Assembly (NCBI RefSeq): GCF_022538055.1
Contig: NZ_JAKZAM010000010.1
Coordinates: forward strand, 1 to 64,000
Source of the DNA: Cognataquiflexum nitidum
GTDB taxonomy: Bacteria > Bacteroidota > Bacteroidia > Cytophagales > Cyclobacteriaceae
Direction of reading: 5' to 3'
DNA: 64,000 bases
The translations under genes and the position numbers were made by a program. A model generated the notes under the pieces. It was not told the origin of the DNA and searched no databases. It was given only the letters and a program-made list of their open reading frames with translations. Positions 26,030 through 35,632 of the stretch are shown one piece after another. Numbering within the stretch: position 1 is the stretch's first letter; each line of letters begins with the position of its first letter.

Positions 26030-26266
26030 TTATCTGTTAAAGTATTTGCTGCGAGGACGTCCTCCTTTTTGATTTTTTGCAAGGCCAAAATAAACAAATG
26101 GCCCGATCGGATTGGCAAAAAGCAATACAATGATCCAGATCAATTTCATATTTGGATCTTTGAATTCTGACTTCACCACATCTACCAAAGCATAAAGCCA
26201 AAATGCGAAAAACAAAAGCCCGAAAATCATCATAACACCTGGAAAATTTAAAATAAACATCACCAT
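26030..26266 (-). CDS. PLDc_N-type membrane protein
   Basis: This 78-residue protein has two hydrophobic helices: FGLLFFAFWLYALVDVV, then LIWIIVLLFANPIGPFVYFGLA. A conserved W-x-I-x-x-L-(F/L)-xNPIGPFxY turn is typical of PLDc_N (phospholipase D nuclease N-terminal) domains, here without the nuclease part. The tail KNQKGGRPRSKYF is basic and probably cytoplasmic. The frame reads directly into the 58-residue paralogue downstream, with a 3-nt gap. These small proteins may be membrane subunits or regulators; that is inference. Confidence 0.8.
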   Translation of the reverse strand: MVMFILNFPGVMMIFGLLFFAFWLYALVDVVKSEFKDPNMKLIWIIVLLFANPIGPFVYFGLAKNQKGGRPRSKYFNR

Positions 26267-26357
26267 AGTACATCATTTTTTTACCTCTTAAACGAAATTA
26301 CTCATTTTTATGAAAACATTACCTTAAAATTGAGCCCCAATCAAAAACTATTGTAGC

Positions 26358-28916
26358 ATGAAAACCACCAAAATTTTTATGATTGCCTTGCTAGCATGGC
26401 TGATCTTACCTGTTCAGGCACAAAATAGCTTAAGTTATTACCTGCCACAGGGATACACTTATAATCCAGCCATCCCGACTCCAAAACAGGTTCTTGGGTT
26501 TGAAGTCGGAGACTGGCATGCCACCCATGACCAAGTGGTCATGTACATGCAGGCAGTCGCAGCGGCATCGGACAGAGTAAGCATTGAAGTCATAGGAAGA
26601 ACATATGAAATGCGTCCGCAAATCGTCCTGACCATTACCTCACCGGCCAATCACGGCAAATTGGAACAGATCAAGTCTGAAAGAAAAAAACTTCGTGACC
26701 CTTCCGCCAACGTGGATATCAACAAAATACCTTTGGTCATGTGGGCCGGATATTCTGTCCATGGCAACGAACCAAGTGCGGTAAACGCCTCCCTTTTGGC
26801 AGCTTACCACTTTGCTGCTGCAAACGAAATTGCTGCGGACCTCGACAATATTGTCATTCTTTTGGACCCGGCACTAAATCCTGATGGTGTCAACAGGTTT
26901 GCCTCTTGGGTCAACTCCCACAAAAGCTACGTCATGAACGGCGATCCTGTCAACCGCGAACTCAATGAGGCTTGGCCAAGAGGCCGTACCAACCACTATT
27001 GGTTTGACCTTAACAGGGATTGGTTGCCTGCACAGCATCCCGAATCAAGAAACCGTGTGGCCAAAGTGCAGGAATGGCTCCCTAATGTCCATCTGGATTT
27101 TCACGAAATGGGCGCCAACAGCACCTTTTTCTTTCAGCCGGGTGTACCCGCGAGAAACCATCCTTTGACCCCAAAAAAGAGTTTTGAACTGACCGAAAAA
27201 ATCGGTCAATACCATGCAAAGCATCTCGACAAAATCGGTTCCCTGTATTACAGCCAAGAAGATTTCGATGATTTTTATTACGGTAAAGGATCCACTTACC
27301 CGGACGTGCAGGGTTCGATCGGAATTCTTTTTGAGCAGGCAAGCTCAAGAGGGCATCTGCAGGAAACCATCTATGGCCCGCTGACTTTTGCTTTTACGAT
27401 CAAAAACCAGTTTACCGCCACCTTGTCTTCTTTCGAAGCTTCAAGAGAAATGAGGGTAGAATTGAATACTTACCTCAGGGATTTTTATAGAGACGCAAAG
27501 TCAGAATACGATGCCGATACCAATAAGGCGTATATCTTCAGTGCAAAAGAAGATGCCGGAAGAACCTACCATTTGGCAGATATGATCCTTCAGCACGACA
27601 TTGATGTCTTTAGCCTCAAAGAGGATATTTCTGTAAACGGAGTGGAATTCAAAAAAGAAAAAGCATATATCGTGCCCCTCAACCAGCCGCAATATAGGTT
27701 GATCAAGGCAATGTTTGAAACCAGGACTTCCTTTGCAGACAGTCTATTCTATGATGTTTCTGCCTGGACCATGCCCATGGCTTTTAACTTGGATTATATG
27801 GCACTGAGTAGTAAGATTCTAAATCTTGCCAATGTGGAAGAAGTTCCAAAAAATTCACCCAAAGCAAAAGGAAAAGTCATAGGTCAATCCAGAGCCTATA
27901 GCTACATATTTGGATGGAGTGAATACTATGCTCCAAAAGCAGCCTATGCACTGATGGATAGAGGATATTTGTTAAGAGTAGCCCATGAGGAGATTACTTT
28001 GCCTGGGGACATTAAAATGAAACGAGGAAGCATCATCGTGGGCAAGGGACAATCAGGCACCACAGACCAAGAGTTATACAACGACTTAGTCAGGGTAGCT
28101 GCGGAATCAGGTGTAGAAATTCATGCTGTTACTTCCGGCTATTCAGGAGGTGTCAATATCGGTTCGCCTAGCATTGACGTCCTCAAAAAGCCGGAGATTG
28201 CTATCCTGGTAGATGGCGGTGTCAGCAGCAGTGATGCGGGCGAAGTCTGGCACTTGTTAGACCAAAGGTTCCAAATGCCTGCAACCCTTCTGCCTGTCGA
28301 CCGCTTCAATGCTGCGGATTTGAGCAGGTACAATATCATTGTGTTCTCTGACGGCAATTACAACCAACTTGGGAAATCAGGTGTAGAAAAAACGAAAGAT
28401 TGGGTGAGGGCCGGAGGAACTGCCATCGCGACTGGAAGAGCTTTAAACTGGTTTGGCCAAAATGAAATTGCAACATTCAAATTTAAAAATGAGGAGGGCA
28501 AGGACACTGTGGTGCAAAGAAAATATGCTGATTTTGAAAGGGCCATGGGAGCAAAAGTAACAGGAGGAGCTATTTTCAATGTCAATCTTGACATTACACA
28601 CCCAATCGGATATGGTTACGAAAAACCCGAAATGTTTACCTTCAGAGGCGACAACCTGTTTATGGTTCCGGCTGAAAACGCCTATGCCAATCCCTTGATT
28701 TATACTTCAAATCCTTTAGCAAGCGGATATATCCATCCAAGCAACTTAAACCAGATCAGAAATTCCGGTGCGATCCGGGTATCAGGAGTTGGAAGAGGCA
28801 GGGTGATCGGATTTGTGGATAACCCTAATTTCAGGGGATTTTGGTTTGGTACCAACAAACTGTTTTTGAATGCCATCTTCTTTGGACAGACGATTCAGTC
28901 GGGGACGGCGAGATAA
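26358..28916 (+). CDS. M14-family zinc carboxypeptidase, secreted
   Basis: This 852-residue protein has a signal peptide (MKTTKIFMIALLAWLILPVQAQ). The M14 catalytic domain spans about residues 40-380. Zinc is bound by His135 and Glu138 (HGNEPS) and by a later His in the HLDFHEMG block (about 245-249), and WFDLNRDWLPAQHPE supplies substrate-binding residues. The C-terminal half has no clear catalytic motif and resembles a glutamine-amidotransferase-like/DJ-1 type sandwich (VDGGVSSSDAGEVWHLLD, IIVFSDGNYNQ). The protein should trim peptides in the periplasm or outside the cell. A terminator lies downstream at 29090. Confidence 0.9.
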   Translation: MKTTKIFMIALLAWLILPVQAQNSLSYYLPQGYTYNPAIPTPKQVLGFEVGDWHATHDQVVMYMQAVAAASDRVSIEVIGRTYEMRPQIVLTITSPANHGKLEQIKSERKKLRDPSANVDINKIPLVMWAGYSVHGNEPSAVNASLLAAYHFAAANEIAADLDNIVILLDPALNPDGVNRFASWVNSHKSYVMNGDPVNRELNEAWPRGRTNHYWFDLNRDWLPAQHPESRNRVAKVQEWLPNVHLDFHEMGANSTFFFQPGVPARNHPLTPKKSFELTEKIGQYHAKHLDKIGSLYYSQEDFDDFYYGKGSTYPDVQGSIGILFEQASSRGHLQETIYGPLTFAFTIKNQFTATLSSFEASREMRVELNTYLRDFYRDAKSEYDADTNKAYIFSAKEDAGRTYHLADMILQHDIDVFSLKEDISVNGVEFKKEKAYIVPLNQPQYRLIKAMFETRTSFADSLFYDVSAWTMPMAFNLDYMALSSKILNLANVEEVPKNSPKAKGKVIGQSRAYSYIFGWSEYYAPKAAYALMDRGYLLRVAHEEITLPGDIKMKRGSIIVGKGQSGTTDQELYNDLVRVAAESGVEIHAVTSGYSGGVNIGSPSIDVLKKPEIAILVDGGVSSSDAGEVWHLLDQRFQMPATLLPVDRFNAADLSRYNIIVFSDGNYNQLGKSGVEKTKDWVRAGGTAIATGRALNWFGQNEIATFKFKNEEGKDTVVQRKYADFERAMGAKVTGGAIFNVNLDITHPIGYGYEKPEMFTFRGDNLFMVPAENAYANPLIYTSNPLASGYIHPSNLNQIRNSGAIRVSGVGRGRVIGFVDNPNFRGFWFGTNKLFLNAIFFGQTIQSGTAR

Positions 28917-29089
28917 TCTATTAATTTGTTTATCTGATGTTTTGCAACAATCCAAATCGCAGCGGCATTTCTTAGATAGGATATTTATTTATATTGGATA
29001 TTGATGGATATTTGTCCGAAAACAATCCTTGATGAGTTCTGAATTTCCCGGCTGGTATGATTTCATTTAATCATGTTTTGGAGTTGGTG

Positions 29090-29127
29090 ATCCTCTAAGG
29101 GTGCAAAACCCTTGGAGGATTTTTTTA
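29090..29127 (+). terminator. Terminator of the M14 peptidase gene
   Basis: ATCCTCTAAGGG and CCCTTGGAGGAT pair with one G-U, around the loop TGCAAAA, and are followed by seven T residues. The stem sequence belongs to the CCTCCAAGGG palindrome family seen again at 55993, 57206 and 58450. Confidence 0.8.
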
Positions 29128-30591
29128 TCCCTCAATCATATCAGTCATGATCTTGGCAGAAAGCAGACAGAGGGGAATCCCACCTCCGGGATGTACGCTG
29201 CCACCACAGAAATACAGGTTTTTGATCTCCGAAGAGAAATTGGCGTGTCGTAGGAAGGCTGCATATCTGTTGTTGGAGCTGTTACCATAAAGCGCCCCGT
29301 TTGCACTTGATGTTTTGGATTCTATCGTTCTTGGTTCAAGGATTTCCTCCACTTCAATCAGTTGCTCCATATCAGTTTTTAGGACTCTATTGATTTTTTG
29401 GATAATGTGTTTCCTCGACTCTTGGATGAGTTTGTCCCAATCCTGCCCTTGGTTATTGGGGACATTGATCATCGTAAACCAATTCATGCATCCTTCGGGT
29501 GCATCGTCAGGCTTGTTGACAGAGGTGATGTTGATATAGACTGTGGGGTCTTGGAAGATGGACTTTTTATTGAAAATATGGTCAAATTCCTCTTTATAAT
29601 TTTCTGAAAACAGGATGTTGTGCAAGTCGAGTTCCGCAAAAACCTTTTTGACTCCCCAATAGAATATCAGCGCCGAACTTGATTTTGGTTGGTTGAGCAA
29701 TCGGGTTGGCTGCTTTTCTTTCTTAAGGATGGTCTTGTAGGCATTGACCATGTCCATATTATTGACGATGACATCTGCAAAATGGGAATTACCGGAAACG
29801 ATGATTCCGATGGCTTTTTTGTCCTTGACAATGACTTCCTCCACTTTGGAATCAAAATAGAACTTGACACCCAAGTTCAAAGCTAGTCTGTATAAACTCA
29901 GGGTAATATCATGCATGCCTTTTGTAGGGAAAAAGGCCCCGATATTGAATTCCAAATGTGGAATGATATTCAGCGTAGCAGGAGTTTCATAAGGGTTAGA
30001 ACCGTTGTAAGTAGCGTATCTATTGAAAAGCTGCACCATTTTCGGGTTCGAAAACTGCTTTTCATTGGCCTTATTCATGGTCGAAAAAATCCCCAATTTC
30101 CCCAATTTGAAGTAGCATTTAATCGCATCTTTATTTGCCCAAGTGCCAAATCGGTGCAAAGACTGATGCATAAATAAAGGAGCAAGGTGATCGTAGATAA
30201 AAGCGGATTTTTGAAGCGATTCAAAAACATGCGGTGCCGGTTCGCCCAATTTGGACTCAACCTCAGCAGCAAATTTTTTGGTATCTCCAAAGGCTTTGAT
30301 CTGTGTCCCGTCTTCCCAAAAATAGTGACAGGCAACAGGCAGTCGGATGTAGTCAAAGTGGGCTTTGGGATCTTTCCCCGAAATTTGAAACAGTTCTTCC
30401 ACCTGATCAGGAAGTGTAAACAGCGACGGACCTGCGTCAAAGCGGTAGCCTTTGATTATAATTTCTGAAAGTTTGCCGCCGGGATAGGAATTGGCTTCGA
30501 AGACATTGACTTCAAATCCTTTGTTTTTGAGGCGGATGGCAGCTGCCAAACCCGCTATTCCTGAACCGATGACGATTGCTGTTCTGTTCAT
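29125..30591 (-). CDS. crtI: Phytoene desaturase CrtI
   Basis: This 488-residue flavoprotein of the bacterial carotenoid desaturase family carries a Rossmann FAD motif at the N-terminus (IGSGIAGLAAAIRL, with the acidic E of VFEANSYPGGK) and the C-terminal GGSVHPGGGIPLCLLSAKIM, the signature of CrtI-type enzymes. It should convert phytoene to lycopene or a related product for pigment synthesis. No crtB or other carotenoid gene is present in the window. The ATG at 30591 is the natural start. The gene is separated from the M14 peptidase gene by a terminator. Confidence 0.92.
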   Translation of the reverse strand: MNRTAIVIGSGIAGLAAAIRLKNKGFEVNVFEANSYPGGKLSEIIIKGYRFDAGPSLFTLPDQVEELFQISGKDPKAHFDYIRLPVACHYFWEDGTQIKAFGDTKKFAAEVESKLGEPAPHVFESLQKSAFIYDHLAPLFMHQSLHRFGTWANKDAIKCYFKLGKLGIFSTMNKANEKQFSNPKMVQLFNRYATYNGSNPYETPATLNIIPHLEFNIGAFFPTKGMHDITLSLYRLALNLGVKFYFDSKVEEVIVKDKKAIGIIVSGNSHFADVIVNNMDMVNAYKTILKKEKQPTRLLNQPKSSSALIFYWGVKKVFAELDLHNILFSENYKEEFDHIFNKKSIFQDPTVYINITSVNKPDDAPEGCMNWFTMINVPNNQGQDWDKLIQESRKHIIQKINRVLKTDMEQLIEVEEILEPRTIESKTSSANGALYGNSSNNRYAAFLRHANFSSEIKNLYFCGGSVHPGGGIPLCLLSAKIMTDMIEG

Positions 30592-30890
30592 TTTGTAATG
30601 AAATATGTATAAAGTAAAAGAACAAAAAATAACTGAAAAGGATATTTGAAATGGGGCATTTGAATGGATTTAAATTAAAATCCCTTTGAAAGTTGTCTTC
30701 CAAAGGGATCCTATTTGATATGCTTCAATTCTTTATTTAATGGATATACGCAATTATGACAGTAGATTGGATATCCATTTAAATTCTTGTCTGCGGACTG
30801 AAATGCCCGGTACATCTGTCTTCCGACTTCCGTCTTCCGTCCCCACTCAAGAAGAAAATAGGGTCACTGGCAAAGAAGCGTTTATCCACG
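30592..30890. other. Intergenic stretch with hairpin and CTTCCGACTTCCG motif
   Basis: About 300 nt without a gene. It contains a hairpin at 30680-30709 and a CTTCCGACTTCCGTCTTCCGTC stretch at about 30822-30843. The wording resembles the CGTACTTCCGACTTCC text at about 61310, so it is probably a fragment of the same dispersed repeat family. Confidence 0.5.
30680..30709 (-). terminator. Probable terminator of glyS
   Basis: ATCCCTTTG at 30680-30688 and CAAAGGGAT at 30701-30709 form a perfect 9-bp stem. On the minus strand it is followed by TTTTAATTTAA. It lies about 180 nt after the glyS stop. Confidence 0.6.
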
Positions 30891-32357
30891 TTATATTTTC
30901 TCAAAAATCCTCCTGAAGCTGCAGGCCTCGCTCAATCTCGCATGCAGGTCTGAGATCAAGACCCTTTCCTGTTCGGTCGTATCGCGGTGTCGGATAGTCA
31001 CCATATTGTCTTCCAATGTCTGATGGTCCACCGCTATACAGAATGGTGTACCGATCAAATCCTGTCTTGTATACCGCTTTCCGATGGAAGCAGCTTCTTC
31101 ATAGATGATGTTGAAATCATACTTCAGCAATTCGACAATCTCCTTGGCTTTTTCAGGCAAACCGTCCTTTTTGATCAAAGGAAGAATGGCCGCCTTTACC
31201 GGCGCAATGGCAGGGTGCAGTTTGAGGTAAGTTCTTTGTTTTTCTTCTGACTGTTCGTCCACAAAGGCATTGCACAAGGTCATCAAAAACAGCCTGTCTG
31301 CACCGATCGAAGTCTCGATGACATAAGGAATGTAATTTTGGTTGATCTCAGGATCAAAGTACTGCTGCTTCTTTTTGGAATACTCCTGATGGCTTTTCAG
31401 GTCAAAATCTGTTCTGGAATGGATTCCTTCTACTTCTTTGAATCCAAATGGAAACTCATATTCGATATCCATGGCGGCATTGGCATAGTGTGCCAACTTC
31501 TCATGGTCATGTCTTCTGAGCTTTTCTTCAGGAATACCCAAAGCCTTATGCCATTTCATCCGCGTATCTGCCCATACTTTATACCATTCCAATTCGGAAC
31601 CGGGACGGACAAAAAACTGCATCTCCATCTGTTCAAATTCTCTCATTCGGAATATAAACTGACGGGCGACGATTTCATTTCTGAAAGCCTTTCCGATCTG
31701 TGCGATTCCGAAAGGAACCTTCATTCTGGCGGTTTTTTGGACATTCAGGAAATTGACAAAAATCCCTTGTGCCGTCTCTGGTCTTAAATAAATCGTAGTG
31801 GAATCCTCTGCTACCGAACCCACCTGAGTGGAAAACATCAGGTTAAACTGGCGAACGTCAGTCCAATTGGAAGTGCCGCTAATCGGGCATTTGATGCCCT
31901 CATTAGTGATCAGATCTCTCACTCCATCCAAATCTTCCGCTTCAAGCAATCTTGCCAAAGCAGCGGTCAAGCCATTTGCCTTTTCAATGTCTCCTGCCCT
32001 TTCAAAAACCGCAGCATGTTCTTCGAGAAGTACATCTGCACGGTACCGCTTCTTGCTGTCTTTGTTGTCGATCATCGGGTCGTTGAAGCTGTCTACGTGT
32101 CCGGAAGCCTTCCAAGTGGTGGGATGCATAAAAATCGCTGCATCTATCCCGACAATGTTTTCATTGAGACGCGTCATGGTTTCCCACCACAGGCGCTTCA
32201 GGTTATTTTTCAGTTCAACTCCATAGGCCCCATAATCATAGACGGCCTGAAGGCCATCGTATATTTCAGAGGAAGGATACACAAAGCCATATTCCTTGGC
32301 ATGCGCGATTATATCTTTCAATTGCGTGTTTTCCGCAGTGGTATCATTTTTTGCCAT
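30891..32357 (-). CDS. glyS: Glycyl-tRNA synthetase (single-chain alpha2 type)
   Basis: This 488-residue class II synthetase charges tRNA-Gly. It is the eukaryote-like single-chain form, not the alpha/beta form. It has motif 1 (residues about 60-90, MHPTTWKASGHVDSF), motif 2 with FRNEIVARQFIFRMREFEQMEMQFF, and motif 3 near GADRLFLMTLC. An anticodon-binding domain follows (PFCIAVDHQTLEDNMVTIRHRDT). Length is normal. The start ATG follows a TAATTTTG -7 element by 5 nt, with TTG 18 nt further upstream, so this gene could be leaderless. Confidence 0.96.
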   Translation of the reverse strand: MAKNDTTAENTQLKDIIAHAKEYGFVYPSSEIYDGLQAVYDYGAYGVELKNNLKRLWWETMTRLNENIVGIDAAIFMHPTTWKASGHVDSFNDPMIDNKDSKKRYRADVLLEEHAAVFERAGDIEKANGLTAALARLLEAEDLDGVRDLITNEGIKCPISGTSNWTDVRQFNLMFSTQVGSVAEDSTTIYLRPETAQGIFVNFLNVQKTARMKVPFGIAQIGKAFRNEIVARQFIFRMREFEQMEMQFFVRPGSELEWYKVWADTRMKWHKALGIPEEKLRRHDHEKLAHYANAAMDIEYEFPFGFKEVEGIHSRTDFDLKSHQEYSKKKQQYFDPEINQNYIPYVIETSIGADRLFLMTLCNAFVDEQSEEKQRTYLKLHPAIAPVKAAILPLIKKDGLPEKAKEIVELLKYDFNIIYEEAASIGKRYTRQDLIGTPFCIAVDHQTLEDNMVTIRHRDTTEQERVLISDLHARLSEACSFRRIFEKI

Positions 32358-32362
32358 GGGCG

Positions 32363-32370
32363 CAAAATTA
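32363..32370 (-). promoter_or_regulatory. Predicted -7 element of glyS (possible leaderless start)
   Basis: On the minus strand this reads TAATTTTG, an exact TAnnTTTG match. TTG lies at 32391-32389 with an 18-nt spacer. Only 5 nt separate the element from the ATG at 32357. Of the possible leaderless starts in this window it has the best -33/-7 pair. Confidence 0.6.
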
Positions 32371-32419
32371 AAGAAAATGGCTGAATAGCAAGGGAAAGAA
32401 CAAAAAACAAAAAGCTCAA

Positions 32420-33463
32420 TTACCTAAAAACTTCCTCTTGGTAAATCCTTCGCCCTTCTTTATTACTCAAAAAAGCTGCTTCAATGATTTTCAATACATC
32501 AATCGCTTCTTGTATTTTCACCTCCGGCAGGGATTTGCCATGGATGGCATCAGCGATATTTTGGTAAAAAATCCTGTAATCACCTCTTTCCGTTGGATAG
32601 GAAATGGTTCCTTTTTCGAGGTGGAGTTTGCCCCAAGCTGCTGCATCTTCCAATCCCCAATTGATCCCTTCAGGGATTTGGTCGGATTTGAATGCTTTCT
32701 CCTGTACATCCAGTCCATATTTGGCATAGGATCCTTTTTCTCCCAAAATCATGAATCTCGGAATCGGGGCATTGGCCAAAACACTTGCAGTCAACCTGAC
32801 TTTGAGTCCCTCATACATCATGGTAATATCAAAAAAATCGTCCGCAACCGCAGCGGTTCTTTGCTTCAAAATCTCTGCATAAATCCAAGCAGGCCTACCA
32901 AAAAGCATTACCGCCTGATCTATCAAATGTGTCCCGAGGTCATAGGTAATCCCATTTCCTGGAACTTCCTTTTCTCTCCAATTGTCCACCAAAAGCGGTC
33001 GGAACCTGTCGAAGTGAGATTCGAAATGGACGATCCTGCCCAAAACATCTTCTTGAAGCATTTTTTTTATCGTCTGAATATCTCCGTCCAACCTGCGGTT
33101 TTGGAATACTGACAGGATCAAATTTTTGGAATCGGCGAGTTCTTTCAACTCCTCGGCTTCTTGGGAATGGATGGTGACGGGCTTGTCCACGATTACATGC
33201 TTACCTGCCTCTAAGGCCAACTTTGCCTGTGAAAAATGGTATTCATTTGGCGTGAGGATCACGATCAAATCTGTGGCATCGGCTGCCAATAATTCCTCCA
33301 GACTTTTGAAAATCCGGACATGGGGATATTTGACTTTAGACTTCTCTTGGTTTCTCTCGACCACCGCGGTCAATTCCAAGTCTTTGCAAACTGAAATAAG
33401 GGGAGCGTGAAAATTTTCTGCCACGGAACCATAGCCGACTAGAGCAGTCCTAATTTTATTCAT
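32420..33463 (-). CDS. Gfo/Idh/MocA-family oxidoreductase
   Basis: This 347-residue NAD(P)-dependent oxidoreductase has a Rossmann N-terminus GYGSVAENFHAPLI and the family EKP-type motif EAGKHVIVDKPVT. The C-terminal alpha/beta domain contains the THLIDQAVMLFGRP block. Members oxidise or reduce sugars and inositols. This one resembles the YdgJ/YhhX/YfjN type, for which substrates are poorly known. It overlaps the response regulator gene by 4 nt (33460-33463), so it may be the last gene of that operon. That is positional evidence only. Confidence 0.88.
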   Translation of the reverse strand: MNKIRTALVGYGSVAENFHAPLISVCKDLELTAVVERNQEKSKVKYPHVRIFKSLEELLAADATDLIVILTPNEYHFSQAKLALEAGKHVIVDKPVTIHSQEAEELKELADSKNLILSVFQNRRLDGDIQTIKKMLQEDVLGRIVHFESHFDRFRPLLVDNWREKEVPGNGITYDLGTHLIDQAVMLFGRPAWIYAEILKQRTAAVADDFFDITMMYEGLKVRLTASVLANAPIPRFMILGEKGSYAKYGLDVQEKAFKSDQIPEGINWGLEDAAAWGKLHLEKGTISYPTERGDYRIFYQNIADAIHGKSLPEVKIQEAIDVLKIIEAAFLSNKEGRRIYQEEVFR

Positions 33464-34086
33464 ATGCCAAGTTCAAACGCTTTTTTTACCAATTCGGCAA
33501 CAGAACTCACTCCAAGCTTGGCGTGGACTTTTTTGCGGTGCGCTTCTACTGTGTGGATGCTAAGATGCAGTTCTTCAGCCACGTCTTTGTTGGTCATACC
33601 TCGCTTGATCATTCTTACTAGTTGGAGTTCACGCTTAGAAAGTTTGAATTTCTCTTTATAAAAATCCGAATACCTCTCATCAATATTTTGCTGGATTACT
33701 TTCTGAAAACTCATGATATGGTTTCCTTCAAATACTTCCTTAACGGTATATATCAATTCGTCTGAATCTGCATTTTTTAGAACGTAAGCATCGGCACCTA
33801 ATTTTTGACATTTGAGAAAAATGGCCTCATCGTCATACATGGACAGGACAATTATTTTTGAATTTGGAATCAATCTTTTTACTGATTCAATCACTCCTAC
33901 CCCGTCCAAAAAAGGCATATTCATGTCAGTCAGGATGATGTCAACCTCGTGCTTTTTTAAAAATTCCAACAATTCTATACCATTGGAAAACACTCCTTCA
34001 ATCCTAAAGTCATCATCATCTTCCAAAAGACTTGCTATTCCCTTGGCAAACATTTTGTGGTCATCAGCTAATGCTATCCGGATCAT
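33460..34086 (-). CDS. NarL/LuxR-type response regulator
   Basis: This 208-residue regulator has a receiver domain at residues about 1-120 and a LuxR-type helix-turn-helix C-terminal domain. Asp54 (ILTDMNMPF) is the phosphorylation site, Asp8/Asp9 form the acidic pocket, and the conserved Lys is in LKNADSDEL. The HTH has LSKRELQLVRMIKRGMTNKDVAEELHLSIHTVEAHRKKVHAKL. It should be phosphorylated by the histidine kinase encoded just upstream and activate or repress target genes. Targets are not known; the neighbouring membrane-protein genes are candidates. Confidence 0.93.
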   Translation of the reverse strand: MIRIALADDHKMFAKGIASLLEDDDDFRIEGVFSNGIELLEFLKKHEVDIILTDMNMPFLDGVGVIESVKRLIPNSKIIVLSMYDDEAIFLKCQKLGADAYVLKNADSDELIYTVKEVFEGNHIMSFQKVIQQNIDERYSDFYKEKFKLSKRELQLVRMIKRGMTNKDVAEELHLSIHTVEAHRKKVHAKLGVSSVAELVKKAFELGI

Positions 34087-34114
34087 ATTTTTATTAATCT
34101 AGAGGGAAGATAAA

Positions 34115-34879
34115 TCAAGCATTTTGATTTGGCAAGATGAGTTTTATTTCAGTCCCTTTGCCCAAAACAGAATGTAGGATCATCTCCCCACCAATGGTTG
34201 ACATCCTGCTTCTTAGGTTATGAATACCCAAACCTGAAGACTCTCCGTTATATTCAAAGCCCTTGCCATCATCCCTTACCAAAATCACAGGCTGTTCCAG
34301 GCTGGAATCGACTTTAATCTCAATCAGCTTTGGTTGCGCATGTTTGATAGCGTTATTGAGACATTCTTGGATAATGCGGATAAGCACTAGTTTTTTATCT
34401 TTATCGAGTTGTAGGGTATAGCCTGTTTGGTGAAAAGCGACTTGGCAGAAATCGGCAGAATCGAGTTTATTGAGTTCTCTTTGAATAAATTCCTCCAAGG
34501 AAATCTCCTCCACCCAATCAATATTTAGAGATTTGGAAAGTATCCTGACTTCATGGATGATTTCATTGACCATAACTTTCCCTTCGGAGACTTTCTCTGG
34601 CTTGGAGCTTGAAAGGTTCATTTTGGCAAGTGAAAGCAATTGCCCCACATTGTCATGCAACTCTTTGCCGACGTGTGCGAGGATATCTTCACGGAGTTCT
34701 TTTTCAACGTTCAAAACCGTTTTTTCATATTCAGCCCGGATTTCCCTGACTTTCTGTTGGTTTTTGATCTGTCTCTGACGGTGGTATATCACCATGATCA
34801 CGATAAAAGACACCATTAGCACCATTAGGAAAAATCCCAACAGCACGATTATAAAAAGATCGGAACCGTTGTTTTTCAT
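34115..34879 (-). CDS. Sensor histidine kinase, HisKA_3 type
   Basis: This 254-residue kinase has one N-terminal membrane helix (residues about 9-32), a coiled-coil of residues about 35-65, the phosphoacceptor His75 in ELHDNVGQLLSLAKM, and an HATPase domain with N-box NAIKHAQPK and the G-box blocks RDDGKGFEY and GSGLGIHNLRSR. It has no periplasmic sensor domain of its own, so it may read a signal from the neighbouring 7-TM proteins. It lies 28 nt upstream of the response regulator. It is the NarX/LiaS-like type used in small-signal sensing. Confidence 0.93.
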   Translation of the reverse strand: MKNNGSDLFIIVLLGFFLMVLMVSFIVIMVIYHRQRQIKNQQKVREIRAEYEKTVLNVEKELREDILAHVGKELHDNVGQLLSLAKMNLSSSKPEKVSEGKVMVNEIIHEVRILSKSLNIDWVEEISLEEFIQRELNKLDSADFCQVAFHQTGYTLQLDKDKKLVLIRIIQECLNNAIKHAQPKLIEIKVDSSLEQPVILVRDDGKGFEYNGESSGLGIHNLRSRMSTIGGEMILHSVLGKGTEIKLILPNQNA

Positions 34880-34948
34880 TGGTGATTTTAAAATTGATTA
34901 GTCCTTTCCAAGATAAGAGAAAATGTTTGGAAAATTAGAGGAGGTAAA

Positions 34949-35626
34949 TCAGGTGATTCCTGACCTGATGGTTTTTTTTGAAAAAGCAGGTAGATAATAG
35001 ACCAATCCAAAAACCAGATACATGGTCCCTCCTATCAACTTTAATACAAAATTTAACCGCATCCACATGGCAGCTTCTAATTCTATGATATTGTACAAAA
35101 ATGTAAAAAACAGCATCGAAGCGCTGTAAAAAAGCAGAAAAAAAGACACCACCCAAAAATCAGGAACCTGCCATAATTTTTCATCTAAATAAGTGTCCTG
35201 CGTCATCACAACATAGAAAAAATAAAAACATCCAAGGATGATAAGTGTGCTTCCAATAGTTAGGCTAAAATTATGAAATTGATCTATTGGATTTAAAAAC
35301 AGGGAATTGAGAATCCCAAAAACTCCAAATAACAAGGCCGTCAACTTCAATATCACTTTGCTCTTTTGGCCATTCAAAACCGCAGAAAGGTAAATCAAAA
35401 TTAAAATCGTCTCTCCATAGACAAATCCGATATTATATACCCAATGATTTCTAATCCCTTGTTTGCCTAAATATCCTCCATAAAACTCTATTATCGACAC
35501 CAAAACCAAAATACAAAAAACTATTCGGTGCCCTTTTTTGAAACCTTTCAGGTCCAAAAAAAAACATGGAATACTCAAAAGCATCCCTGCAAGAATCATA
35601 AGGAGGTACCAAATTATGGAATTCAT
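34949..35626 (-). CDS. 7-TM membrane protein of unknown function, paralogue B
   Basis: I do not assign a function. The 225-residue product has about seven hydrophobic segments, at about residues 1-20, 35-52, 66-85, 92-110, 124-142, 160-182 and 200-220. It shares several positions with the 36096-36785 product: an early GYLGKQGIRNxxxYNI block, YxEtiLIL, an FNSLFLNPI-like block, a W-x-P-x-FW and GGTMYLVFG. The two are paralogues of low identity. The gene follows the small CPPxC protein gene by 6 nt. In an operon with a kinase that lacks its own sensor domain, a role in signal perception is plausible. Confidence 0.7.
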   Translation of the reverse strand: MNSIIWYLLMILAGMLLSIPCFFLDLKGFKKGHRIVFCILVLVSIIEFYGGYLGKQGIRNHWVYNIGFVYGETILILIYLSAVLNGQKSKVILKLTALLFGVFGILNSLFLNPIDQFHNFSLTIGSTLIILGCFYFFYVVMTQDTYLDEKLWQVPDFWVVSFFLLFYSASMLFFTFLYNIIELEAAMWMRLNFVLKLIGGTMYLVFGLVYYLPAFSKKTIRSGIT

Positions 35627-35632
35627 AAAAAA

